Of a stretch of 50,492 nt of DNA, positions 1 to 4,712 are shown one piece after another. The stretch covers positions 1 through 50,492 of the IMG/VR virus record IMGVR_UViG_3300020473_000043. One strand, written 5' to 3'. Within the stretch, counting starts at the first letter, position 1. Every line of letters begins with the position of its first letter. Both the position numbers and the translations under genes were made by a program. Below the pieces are notes generated by a model that did no database searches, was not told where the DNA came from, and saw only the letters and a list, made by a program, of their open reading frames with translations. Source of the stretch: a virus.

Positions 1-72
1 ATGAGTGAGACCTATGTAATATCAGAGATCATAATTATCTTTCTATTAATCCTATACTTCTATAATCTCTAA
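1..72 (+). CDS. possible tiny membrane peptide, or end of a gene cut by the window edge
   Basis: An open frame from an ATG at base 1 to TAA encodes 23 residues. Residues 9-19 are almost all Ile, Leu, Phe or Tyr, so a single membrane segment is plausible. The window starts at this ATG, so an upstream ribosome site or an in-frame extension cannot be seen. It could be a small membrane protein, the tail of a longer gene, or chance. I do not recognise it. Confidence 0.2.
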   Translation: MSETYVISEIIIIFLLILYFYNL

Positions 73-222
73 TTTATCTCTTCTTCCTATATCTCTCATA
101 TCTCAGAGACCGAGGGTGACAGCGATTTTTTGACGAGTGACGCACCGCCCCAAAATATAAGAACTTATACATACCTTTGTATGGGTTGTTGGGAAGACTG
201 TATATAATTCTTTAAAGGGATG

Positions 223-735
223 CTATAACTCAGGCATAACCTTTCTTAAACCGTACTGTTTAATATAATCTTCAATCGCATTTTCAACCATTTGTGTAGT
301 AAATGAATAAGAATCACTAACCTTGAGTCCTTTCTTTTGAGCAGCAATATGAACTTGTAAGATTCTATCTACCAGTTCTTCCTGTAATACGAAGTTCATG
401 GCAACTTTCTTATCAGGTTTATTTGCTTGCCAATGGAGATTCTCTAAGGTGTTATTTGAGCGATCCCCATCCTTATGTGATACCCGTCGGGAGGGATCAT
501 CGCATGGGAGAAATGCAAGGGCAACTAACTTATGAATATAAAGAGTTTTTGCTTTACCATTATCATCTCTCAGTTTACAAGTAAGGTATGCTGATTCATC
601 CTTACCAGACCATACAGGTTTCCTAAGTTTAGGTTGTTTATATTTCAATGACCAAAGATTACCGTCAGTATCAATAGAATACTTACTAAAATCTTCCAAA
701 TCATCAATTTCACTGAGGATCTTATACTGCCTCAT
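223..735 (-). CDS. HNH endonuclease (homing-type, NUMOD4/HNH_3-like)
   Basis: 170 residues on the minus strand, opposite to every other convincing gene here. The N-terminal part (IDTDGNLWSLKY, about residues 21-32) resembles NUMOD4-type DNA-binding regions of phage homing endonucleases. Residues about 67-102 match the HNH_3 pattern: IHKLVALAF, then VSHKDGDRSNNTLENLHW with the His-Asn-Asn metal and catalytic residues. The family nicks or cuts DNA and often spreads its own gene. Residues from about 111 (VAMNFVLQEELVDRI, then a helix at FTTQMVENAIEDYIKQYG) look like a ribbon-helix-helix DNA-binding unit; that is inference. A TATAAT on the minus strand (744-739) lies only three bases from the ATG, so the message may have almost no leader. 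It is a free-standing gene in non-coding surroundings. Confidence 0.85.
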   Translation of the reverse strand: MRQYKILSEIDDLEDFSKYSIDTDGNLWSLKYKQPKLRKPVWSGKDESAYLTCKLRDDNGKAKTLYIHKLVALAFLPCDDPSRRVSHKDGDRSNNTLENLHWQANKPDKKVAMNFVLQEELVDRILQVHIAAQKKGLKVSDSYSFTTQMVENAIEDYIKQYGLRKVMPEL

Positions 736-787
736 AGTATTATACTATCAATACACATAACAAAGTACATTATTGATGTCTCTACCG

Positions 788-889
788 ATGAACCTATTGC
801 TTATCAGTATTGTACTTATTGGATGTACTTATGTTATATCTATAAGTACAAGTACATTCAGCATAGGTTTTAGAAACATTCCTAAATAA
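788..889 (+). CDS. weak candidate: 33-residue hydrophobic peptide
   Basis: Starts at an ATG and runs to TAA. The N-terminus (MNLLLISIVLIGC) reads like a signal segment ending in a lipobox-like LIGC, followed by a Ser/Thr-rich stretch. No ribosome binding site precedes it, and it overlaps the 825-849 inverted repeat. Chance in AT-rich DNA is the more likely explanation. I do not recognise it. Confidence 0.15.
   Translation: MNLLLISIVLIGCTYVISISTSTFSIGFRNIPK
825..849. repeat. 8-bp perfect inverted repeat GTACTTAT / ATAAGTAC
   Basis: GTACTTAT at 825-832 pairs with ATAAGTAC at 842-849 across a 9-base loop. Further GTACTTAT (812-819) and AGTACA copies lie within 120 bases. No T-tract follows, so it is not a terminator; it may be a protein-binding site. 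Confidence 0.5.
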
Positions 890-1060
890 TGAGTTTTGTT
901 TATTATAACACAAGTACAAGTACATTGTAAACCTTGCATAATCTTATGTAATATGGTATAATAATAGGGTAAAAGAAAGATATTTTATGTTCTTATAAAC
1001 CTTCCTATCTCTTGTGAGTTTAGCGAGCGTACCATGAGGATCGCAGTTTGTCAAGTCTAA

Positions 1061-1404
1061 GGCGAGATTTTCTACGAGATCCACACATAAAACGCTACGA
1101 GATTATGCACTACGAGATTATATCGTAACACATATACACTACGAGATATACACATAACATAATACACATATACACATTACGAGATTATGTACGAGATTGT
1201 GTATACACATATACATTACGAGATGTACACATTTTGTTACATACAAATCTCGTAGTACATATATACATATTAGGATCTCGTAATACAAGTACAAGTACAA
1301 TGGTACGAGCTTGACACACTACGAGATATATGTTACAATACACATAACAATCTAATACGAGCCATGTTCGACTACGATGCCACTAACGTATGGGAATACG
1401 AGAT
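1061..1404. repeat. TACGAGAT iteron-like array
   Basis: Exact TACGAGAT starts at 1073, 1096, 1111, 1140, 1178, 1190, 1217, 1320 and 1397. The reverse complement ATCTCGTA starts at 1247 and 1275. Near copies are at 1061 (GGCGAGAT), 1304 (TACGAGCT) and 1356 (TACGAGCC). Three forward copies (1140, 1178, 1217) follow an ACACATATACA-like tract, giving a composite unit of about 20 bases. Spacing is irregular (12 to 38 bases among the first seven), unlike CRISPR. Candidate roles are multiple operator sites or origin iterons. Confidence 0.75.
1311..1339 (+). promoter_or_regulatory. sigma-70-type promoter with a TACGAGAT element in its spacer
   Basis: TTGACA at 1311-1316 and TACAAT at 1334-1339 are separated by exactly 17 bases. 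The spacer contains TACGAGAT (1320-1327). The predicted start near 1346 lies about 18 bases before the ATG of the 54-residue ORF. A protein bound to the element would be expected to block polymerase, so this is operator-like geometry. Confidence 0.65.
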
Positions 1405-1528
1405 ATCATCGCATGATTATATGGACGAGAAATACATGTATTCATACGAGAATACATATGATCTCGATGAAGATTACAACAGAGATAGTACAGATTATGC
1501 ACATCTAGCATATGTACATTACGCATAA
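1364..1528 (+). CDS. small tyrosine-rich, acidic hypothetical protein
   Basis: 54 residues from ATG to TAA, preceded by the TTGACA/TACAAT promoter but without a clear Shine-Dalgarno sequence. The protein starts MFDYDATNVWEYE and holds about a dozen tyrosines together with many Asp and Glu residues. Part of that bias comes from TAC/TAT-rich DNA: a TACGAGAT element at 1397-1404 lies inside the gene and is read as part of WEYEIS. The composition is odd enough that the frame could be a by-product of the repeat region. No family recognised. Confidence 0.4.
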   Translation: MFDYDATNVWEYEISSHDYMDEKYMYSYENTYDLDEDYNRDSTDYAHLAYVHYA

Positions 1529-1621
1529 TAACTACAAGTTATTATATGCAATTATAGTTAATAGTTAATACAAACTATTGCTTACAGACTATTATATCAA
1601 AAAATATTCAAATAAATTTAG

Positions 1622-1654
1622 ATCGTGTGTCCAGTTGAGATTCTGGCACACGAT
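1622..1654 (+). other. strong hairpin between two small genes
   Basis: ATCGTGTG-T-CCAG (1622-1634) pairs with CTGG-CACACGAT (1643-1654), giving 12 pairs with one bulged T and an 8-base loop. No T-tract follows, so a factor-independent terminator is unlikely. The right arm and loop resemble the TTGACAAAGTGGCACA element of the following cassettes. It may be an mRNA 3' end or processing site. Confidence 0.5.
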
Positions 1655-1657
1655 TCG

Positions 1658-1685
1658 TTGTATTCGTACTCAAATGGATTATAAT
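1658..1685 (+). promoter_or_regulatory. promoter upstream of the 82-residue ORF
   Basis: TTGTAT (1658-1663) and a perfect TATAAT (1680-1685) are 16 bases apart, about 23 bases before the ATG at 1709. Confidence 0.5.
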
Positions 1686-1708
1686 ACGATTGTTGTTACA
1701 AATTCTCT

Positions 1709-1957
1709 ATGATTAACACAGTTGATTCTGATTACTTTGGAATGACATTCTACTTCGATGATGATAACAATCTAATGTATTCACCCTCGTTAATTGAAGG
1801 TGGATATGATAAAGATTGTGAAGGTTATGTTAGTGAGTGGGATGATTGGGAAGGAGTTAATTACAACAAACTATTTGAAATTGTATCTCAATTAGTATCA
1901 CTTAAGATCAAAGATGTTGATGAATACTATGAGAAACAAATGCAATTAGTTGCCTAA
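1709..1957 (+). CDS. small acidic hypothetical protein
   Basis: 82 residues, strongly acidic: DDDNN near residue 20 and EWDDWEG near residue 45. The C-terminal third looks helical (NKLFEIVSQLVSLKIKDVDEYYEKQMQ). It has its own promoter (1658-1685) and a strong terminator 18 bases after the stop, so it is a one-gene transcription unit. No convincing Shine-Dalgarno sequence is visible. Acidic small early phage proteins sometimes mimic DNA or bind host enzymes, but nothing specific shows that here. Family not recognised. Confidence 0.7.
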   Translation: MINTVDSDYFGMTFYFDDDNNLMYSPSLIEGGYDKDCEGYVSEWDDWEGVNYNKLFEIVSQLVSLKIKDVDEYYEKQMQLVA

Positions 1958-1974
1958 GTATAAACAATTCATAG

Positions 1975-2013
1975 TCCAGTTGGGGGTTCGTACACCCTCA
2001 GCTGGATTTTTTT
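1975..2013 (+). terminator. intrinsic terminator
   Basis: A 13-bp stem (1975-1987 with 1994-2006, two G-U pairs) with a TCGTAC loop is followed by seven T (2007-2013). It closes the unit of the 82-residue gene. Confidence 0.85.
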
Positions 2014-2079
2014 CAGCCTGAATCCAATCTACAAACTGGCACACATTTTTCCCATTCGTGGGTCTGATCGTTTATATTA
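2014..2079 (+). repeat. 66-base junction repeat, copy 1
   Basis: Begins CAGCCTGAATCCA, contains TACAAACTGGCACACA and CCCATTCGT, and ends ATCGTTTATATTA. The same order and length recur at 2803-2868. It covers the region from just after a terminator T-tract to the -10 box of the next gene. Confidence 0.7.
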
Positions 2080-2090
2080 TAAGAGTAAAC
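2073..2090 (+). promoter_or_regulatory. cassette promoter (TATTAT with AGAGTAAAC tail)
   Basis: TATATTATAAGAGTAAAC. The same block recurs before other cassette genes. The -10 is TATTAT at 2075-2080. No -35 box stands at the usual distance. Confidence 0.65.
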
Positions 2091-2106
2091 CAAAAAAGGA
2101 GATCGT

Positions 2107-2334
2107 ATGAACGGTTGGAAGGATTACGAAACTTGGAATGTGGCACTCTGGATTCAGAATGAGCGTTCACTTTATGACCTTGCCCTTGAATGTTGCGGTT
2201 ATCAGGAATTCATGAACGTGATTCAAAATGATTGTGGATTCTACGAAACCAACGACGGGGTGAGATGGGAGGACGCAGATTACTGCGAAATTCAAAGCAT
2301 GTTCAACGAAATGAAAGCAACCCAACATGGATAA
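2107..2334 (+). CDS. small YETWN-type conserved hypothetical protein (DUF7249-like)
   Basis: 75 residues starting MNGWKDYETWNVALWIQNE. This N-terminal signature (Y-E-T-W-N followed by LW) is familiar from short phage and bacterial proteins grouped, as far as I recall, as DUF7249; function unknown. Trp and Tyr are frequent, with cysteines near residues 29, 30 and 43. AGGAG (2098-2102) is an excellent ribosome site. The stop overlaps the next ORF by eight bases, so the two are probably translationally coupled. Confidence 0.75.
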   Translation: MNGWKDYETWNVALWIQNERSLYDLALECCGYQEFMNVIQNDCGFYETNDGVRWEDADYCEIQSMFNEMKATQHG

Positions 2335-2461
2335 GACACTCACATTCAATTCTGAAGAGTTGGAAATTCTCACGGAGTTATTCTCTGAGGTTGCTGCCCT
2401 AGAGTATCCCGTATCAGAGACACCCGAATACGATGCCCTTTGGGAGAAAATCGTCAGTTAA
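2327..2461 (+). CDS. small acidic hypothetical protein, overlapping its neighbour
   Basis: 44 residues from ATG to TAA, starting inside the last codons of the preceding gene. The sequence (MDKTLTFNSEELEILTELFSEVAALEYP...) is acidic and mostly helical in pattern. A terminator follows nine bases after the stop. The overlap and shared unit make it a plausible real gene. Family not recognised. Confidence 0.55.
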   Translation: MDKTLTFNSEELEILTELFSEVAALEYPVSETPEYDALWEKIVS

Positions 2462-2469
2462 ATCTATAC

Positions 2470-2491
2470 CCCCCATTCGTGGGGGTTTTTT
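2470..2491 (+). terminator. intrinsic terminator with TTCG loop
   Basis: CCCCCA (2470-2475), TTCG loop, TGGGGG (2480-2485), then six T. Confidence 0.9.
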
Positions 2492-2518
2492 AATGGAAAA
2501 AATCCAGCTGGAAATCAG

Positions 2519-2534
2519 TTGACAAAGTGGCACA
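2519..2534 (+). repeat. TTGACAAAGTGGCACA junction element
   Basis: Exact copy of the 16-base element. Here it lies after the terminator and about 30 bases before the next -10 box. No -10 box stands 16-18 bases downstream. Confidence 0.8.
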
Positions 2535-2565
2535 AGATCGCTTGATTTTTGCCCCATTTTATGGC

Positions 2566-2573
2566 ATTATAAT
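2566..2573 (+). promoter_or_regulatory. -10 box almost touching a start codon
   Basis: CATTATAAT with TATAAT at 2568-2573; the ATG of the next gene starts at 2577. Transcription would begin at or just inside the ATG, so the message would be leaderless. Confidence 0.5.
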
Positions 2574-2576
2574 AAT

Positions 2577-2771
2577 ATGTTCAATCCTAATACTACTTTC
2601 AATCCAGCGTTCCCTTACGCTGTAGTCTGTGCATCCGCACCACATGAAAACACAGTTTTCAAAACTCTTGACGAATGTTGGGGACTTTGCCTCGATTTAT
2701 CCGAAGAGTACGGTCACTCTGAAATATGGTATGGTAAATGCCTCATGGGTGAATACCATAATGGACAGTAA
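2577..2771 (+). CDS. small hypothetical protein, possibly from a leaderless message
   Basis: 64 residues (MFNPNTTFNPAFPYAVVCASAP...) with cysteines near residues 18, 34, 38 and 54 and a Trp/Gly/His-rich C-terminal half. There is no ribosome site: a -10 box sits three bases upstream. The terminator after it begins inside the last codons, with its stem covering the stop. A second frame over the same DNA (2629-2820) is open but runs through the terminator, so I reject it. No family recognised. Confidence 0.6.
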   Translation: MFNPNTTFNPAFPYAVVCASAPHENTVFKTLDECWGLCLDLSEEYGHSEIWYGKCLMGEYHNGQ

Positions 2772-2788
2772 ACCAACTGTCCTTTTTT
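2763..2788 (+). terminator. terminator overlapping the stop codon
   Basis: GGACAGT (2763-2769), AAACCA loop, ACTGTCC (2776-2782), then six T. The left arm is the end of the coding sequence. Confidence 0.85.
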
Positions 2789-2802
2789 ATTGGCAAAAAA
2801 TC

Positions 2803-2868
2803 CAGCCTGAATCCAGTTGACAAAGTGGCACAAGATATTCCCATTCGTACCCGAAATCGTTTATATTA
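2803..2868 (+). repeat. 66-base junction repeat, copy 2
   Basis: CAGCCTGAATCCAG, then TTGACAAAGTGGCACA (2817-2832), CCCATTCGT and ATCGTTTATATTA, in the same order as 2014-2079. Together the copies show that whole junctions were duplicated. Confidence 0.7.
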
Positions 2869-2873
2869 AGAAT
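2859..2873 (+). promoter_or_regulatory. cassette promoter, variant
   Basis: GTTTATATTAAGAAT, like the block at 2071-2085 but with the AGAGTAAAC tail degenerated. The ATG follows at 2894. Confidence 0.45.
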
Positions 2874-2893
2874 GTCCCAAAGATTTCACCCTT

Positions 2894-3121
2894 ATGAGAC
2901 TACAACATGGAGAAACAGTTGTTGACTATTATCCAACGAAATCGTGGATTGATGATTCTATTAACCCTGATAAATTTCTCAAGGTAGTAACATATAACGG
3001 CAAAACTGTCGTTAAAGATGTTATTAATCAGGCAAAGATGACAAGGCAAATTAATAACCATCTTGCCCGAAAATGGAAAGCAATTTCTAACAACACCCTT
3101 CCACAATACGTTCGTTCTTAA
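2894..3121 (+). CDS. small basic hypothetical protein
   Basis: 75 residues, basic in the C-terminal half (INQAKMTRQINNHLARKWKAISNN), which could form a nucleic-acid-binding helix. The N-terminal half alternates as beta strands (GETVVDYYPTKSWIDD, FLKVVTYNGKTVV). No clear Shine-Dalgarno sequence; the ATG is 20 bases past the promoter block. The next ORF begins one base after its stop, so the two form a pair. Family not recognised. Confidence 0.65.
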   Translation: MRLQHGETVVDYYPTKSWIDDSINPDKFLKVVTYNGKTVVKDVINQAKMTRQINNHLARKWKAISNNTLPQYVRS

Positions 3122-3289
3122 ATGTCACAAACTGTTCGCACACTAACTATCACTGAAGCAGAGGAAACTGCATTAGTTGATATGATACAATACTTCAACG
3201 ATTTGGGTTGGATTAATGACTCAAATATTGATGAATATGAGTCACTAAGTTCAAAGATATGTGAACCCGCATTTTGGGAGTACAGTTGA
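3122..3289 (+). CDS. small acidic hypothetical protein ending inside the junction element
   Basis: 55 residues (MSQTVRTLTITEAEETALVDMIQYFNDLGW...), acidic, with a helix-rich pattern. It starts directly after the stop of the previous gene. Its TGA stop is part of the TTGACAAAGTGGCACA element at 3286-3301, and a terminator follows. Family not recognised. Confidence 0.6.
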   Translation: MSQTVRTLTITEAEETALVDMIQYFNDLGWINDSNIDEYESLSSKICEPAFWEYS

Positions 3290-3301
3290 CAAAGTGGCAC
3301 A
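3286..3301 (+). repeat. TTGACAAAGTGGCACA element containing a stop codon
   Basis: Exact copy. The TGA at 3287-3289 terminates the upstream 55-residue gene, and the terminator stem begins three bases later. Confidence 0.8.
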
Positions 3302-3303
3302 CA

Positions 3304-3326
3304 AAACCCCCATTAGGGGGTTTTTT
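3304..3326 (+). terminator. intrinsic terminator
   Basis: AAACCCCC (3304-3311), ATTA loop, GGGGGTTT (3316-3323), with T continuing to 3326. The next -10 box starts six bases later. Confidence 0.9.
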
Positions 3327-3331
3327 ATTGG

Positions 3332-3351
3332 TATTATAAAGGAGTAGTAAA
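3332..3351 (+). promoter_or_regulatory. cassette promoter
   Basis: TATTATAAAGGAGTAGTAAA, a variant of the TATTATAA-AGAGTAAAC block, immediately after a terminator T-tract. Confidence 0.6.
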
Positions 3352-3361
3352 GGAACCAACT

Positions 3362-3541
3362 ATGAGCACCCTACAAAACGAAATGATCCTTGAAAACTGC
3401 TTTGACGAGGCATGGGAATCATTCAGAGTCAACAACAAATTAACCGTTGATGAAATGAATGAGTTATGTGACTTTAGTGAAGGCACACGTAACGCAATAG
3501 AAAGAAACGCACGGAAAAGGTTTGAGGACATGTGTCAGTAA
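3362..3541 (+). CDS. small hypothetical protein
   Basis: 59 residues, acidic and mostly helical in pattern (MSTLQNEMILENCFDEAWESFRVNN...), with a basic C-terminus (RNAIERNARKRFEDMCQ). AAGGA about six bases upstream serves as ribosome site. It is a single-gene unit with its own promoter (3332) and terminator (3556). The stop runs into a degenerate copy of the junction element (ACAAAGTGTCCACT). Family not recognised. Confidence 0.65.
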   Translation: MSTLQNEMILENCFDEAWESFRVNNKLTVDEMNELCDFSEGTRNAIERNARKRFEDMCQ

Positions 3542-3555
3542 ACAAAGTGTCCACT

Positions 3556-3579
3556 AAAACCCCTAAACGGGGTTTTTTT
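3556..3579 (+). terminator. intrinsic terminator
   Basis: AAAACCCC (3556-3563), TAAAC loop, GGGG then seven T (3569-3579). Confidence 0.9.
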
Positions 3580-3583
3580 GGTC

Positions 3584-3601
3584 TATATTAGAATAGTAAA
3601 C
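3584..3601 (+). promoter_or_regulatory. cassette promoter
   Basis: TATATTAGAATAGTAAAC, starting five bases after the preceding T-tract; then CGGAG as ribosome site. Confidence 0.6.
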
Positions 3602-3615
3602 AAAACGGAGCACTC

Positions 3616-3849
3616 ATGCTTTTTGAAATCATTTCAGACAATGTTGACTTTATGTTCACGGATGTCGAAGAGATCGGTAGCAGCGACGTTTCAATTTGCG
3701 TTAATCGGATCATTAAAGAGTATGCACCCTTTACTGAGGATTACGCAAGCACACCCACCAGGCAGGTCATCCGTAGGATGGTCAACAACTGCATTTCAAC
3801 TTTAAATGATTTGCACGAGTGTCAGGTTAGAGAGTATGACACTCTATAA
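3616..3849 (+). CDS. small acidic hypothetical protein
   Basis: 77 residues. The N-terminus is hydrophobic and acidic (MLFEIISDNVDFMFTDVEEIGSSD); the C-terminal half is helical with Arg residues (RQVIRRMVNNCISTLNDLHECQV). CGGAG eight bases upstream of the ATG supports this start. An ATG in another frame (3578) is open over the same DNA, but it would start inside the terminator T-tract and has no ribosome site, so this frame is preferred. One-gene unit. Family not recognised. Confidence 0.7.
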   Translation: MLFEIISDNVDFMFTDVEEIGSSDVSICVNRIIKEYAPFTEDYASTPTRQVIRRMVNNCISTLNDLHECQVREYDTL

Positions 3850-3859
3850 ACTGCACACT

Positions 3860-3882
3860 AAAACCCCACATGGGGTTTTTTT
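3860..3882 (+). terminator. intrinsic terminator
   Basis: AAAACCCC (3860-3867), ACAT loop, GGGG (3872-3875), then seven T. ACTGCACACT, a degenerate junction element, lies just upstream. Confidence 0.9.
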
Positions 3883-3886
3883 CATG

Positions 3887-3900
3887 TATTATTAAAAAGA
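3887..3900 (+). promoter_or_regulatory. cassette promoter, variant
   Basis: TATTATTAAAAAGA, four bases after the T-tract. The AGAGTAAAC tail is not well kept. Confidence 0.5.
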
Positions 3901-3918
3901 TCAAAAGCATTTTTTCTT

Positions 3919-4047
3919 ATGTTCGTTGACCCACGCTATGAGGATGAGGCAATCTCCGCACTAATGGAAGAGGCATTATCCGAAACCTTAGAAGATACAA
4001 AATTCGATGTTGAAAAATACATTGAAAATTCTGACTTCGACTGGTGA
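3919..4047 (+). CDS. very small, very acidic hypothetical protein
   Basis: 42 residues with about 15 Asp or Glu and only three basic residues (MFVDPRYEDEAISALMEEALSETLEDTK...). It is the first of three tightly packed ORFs: the next starts five bases after its stop. The upstream region is T-rich without an obvious ribosome site. The arrangement between a promoter and a terminator supports expression. Family not recognised. Confidence 0.5.
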   Translation: MFVDPRYEDEAISALMEEALSETLEDTKFDVEKYIENSDFDW

Positions 4048-4052
4048 TCCCT

Positions 4053-4187
4053 ATGAACACTACATTACGTTATTGGTTTCCTGGTGAACAGTTCGCCCGT
4101 CGCATTTCTTTCAGGACATACGCTCAAGCACTGGACTGTATTGAAATGTTTAAGCAAATCCAAGTCAAAGCGGAGGTCGTAGTATGA
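4053..4187 (+). CDS. very small basic hypothetical protein
   Basis: 44 residues (MNTTLRYWFPGEQFARRISFRTYAQALDCIEMFKQIQVKAEVVV), basic and aromatic. It starts five bases after the preceding stop and overlaps the next ORF through ATGA (4184-4187), a typical translational-coupling overlap. Family not recognised. Confidence 0.55.
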   Translation: MNTTLRYWFPGEQFARRISFRTYAQALDCIEMFKQIQVKAEVVV

Positions 4188-4285
4188 GGACACTGACTGC
4201 CGAAGAGTATCGGGCATTATGTGAATCCGATGCCATTAAAATAGGACAGGATGTAGAAGAGGATGAGATAGAAGAGGACAGTTGA
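4184..4285 (+). CDS. 33-residue acidic peptide ending in the junction element
   Basis: From the coupled ATGA to the TGA at 4283-4285, which lies inside a TTGACAAACTGCACAC variant of the junction element. The C-terminus is extremely acidic (DVEEDEIEEDS). GGAGG about ten bases upstream of the ATG (4172-4176) is a good ribosome site and supports translation. Confidence 0.5.
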   Translation: MRTLTAEEYRALCESDAIKIGQDVEEDEIEEDS

Positions 4286-4297
4286 CAAACTGCACAC
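4282..4297 (+). repeat. junction element, variant TTGACAAACTGCACAC
   Basis: Differs from the common form mainly in CTGC for GTGGC. It holds the stop of the upstream gene and is followed at once by a terminator. Confidence 0.7.
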
Positions 4298-4299
4298 TA

Positions 4300-4321
4300 A
4301 ACCCCCCAAAGGGGGTTTTTT
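4300..4321 (+). terminator. intrinsic terminator
   Basis: AACCCCC (4300-4306), CAAA loop, GGGGG then six T (4311-4321). Confidence 0.9.
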
Positions 4322-4326
4322 ATTGC

Positions 4327-4344
4327 TATATTATAAAAGTAAAC
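4327..4344 (+). promoter_or_regulatory. cassette promoter
   Basis: TATATTATAAAAGTAAAC, six bases after the T-tract; one of the best matches to the shared block. Confidence 0.65.
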
Positions 4345-4360
4345 ATCGGATCTGAATCCT

Positions 4361-4711
4361 ATGCCTGTTAAGTCAACTGCTGCAAATCCTACAAAGGCAA
4401 CAACCCCACGTAAGAGACGCACACGTAAGACTTCAACAACTGCAAAGGCAACAAAACCAGCAGTTAAAAAAACACCCGTTGCCAAAGTTACTGTCACTAC
4501 TTTCAAAAGTGGCAAGGTCGTTGCTAAGAAAACCACTTTGAAACGCCCTTCAACTGCCCGTCTCATCACACCTCAAAGGTACATTGCAGACATTCAAACC
4601 CGTTGGCAAATCCACAATTTTGAGATCCAGGAATTGATCTCAGATTTTATGAAAGGATTTCAGGCAGTAAAACCCTACCATGCCGAATTGGTAAAAATGG
4701 TTAAAGATTGA
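4361..4711 (+). CDS. histone-H1-like basic protein (Lys/Thr/Ala/Pro-rich tail)
   Basis: 116 residues. Residues 1-67 are low-complexity and strongly basic, built of Lys, Arg, Thr, Ala and Pro (for example TTPRKRRTRKTSTTAKATKP), as in bacterial and phage H1-like proteins that coat DNA without a folded core. Residues 68-116 are ordinary and helix-like (QRYIADIQTRWQIHNFEIQE...), perhaps a dimerisation or partner-binding unit. Acting on phage or host DNA is an inference from composition. It has its own promoter and terminator. No strong Shine-Dalgarno sequence. An open frame on the opposite strand here is a shadow of the Lys/Thr codons. Confidence 0.7.
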   Translation: MPVKSTAANPTKATTPRKRRTRKTSTTAKATKPAVKKTPVAKVTVTTFKSGKVVAKKTTLKRPSTARLITPQRYIADIQTRWQIHNFEIQELISDFMKGFQAVKPYHAELVKMVKD

Positions 4712-4712
4712 A

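Larger units (their letters stand above)
736..1363. other. intergenic region of about 630 bases, repeat-rich
   Basis: It lies between the minus-strand HNH gene and the first plus-strand ORF. It is very AT-rich and holds repeated AGTACA/GTACTT elements (about 811-860, 911-925, 1285-1300), the TACGAGAT array (1061-1404) and alternating purine-pyrimidine ACACATATACA tracts. The only open frames are very short (one weak 33-residue candidate is listed separately). Iterated short elements in non-coding DNA fit a regulatory region or a replication origin, but nothing seen here decides between them. Confidence 0.6.

Noticed and set aside
1061-1404. CRISPR array
   Set aside because: The repeats are only 8 bases, irregularly spaced and in both orientations, and no cas gene is near.
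4297-4569. 90-residue hydrophobic frame on the minus strand
   Set aside because: It is the complement of the Lys/Thr/Ala-rich coding part of the H1-like gene and would start from DNA with no promoter.
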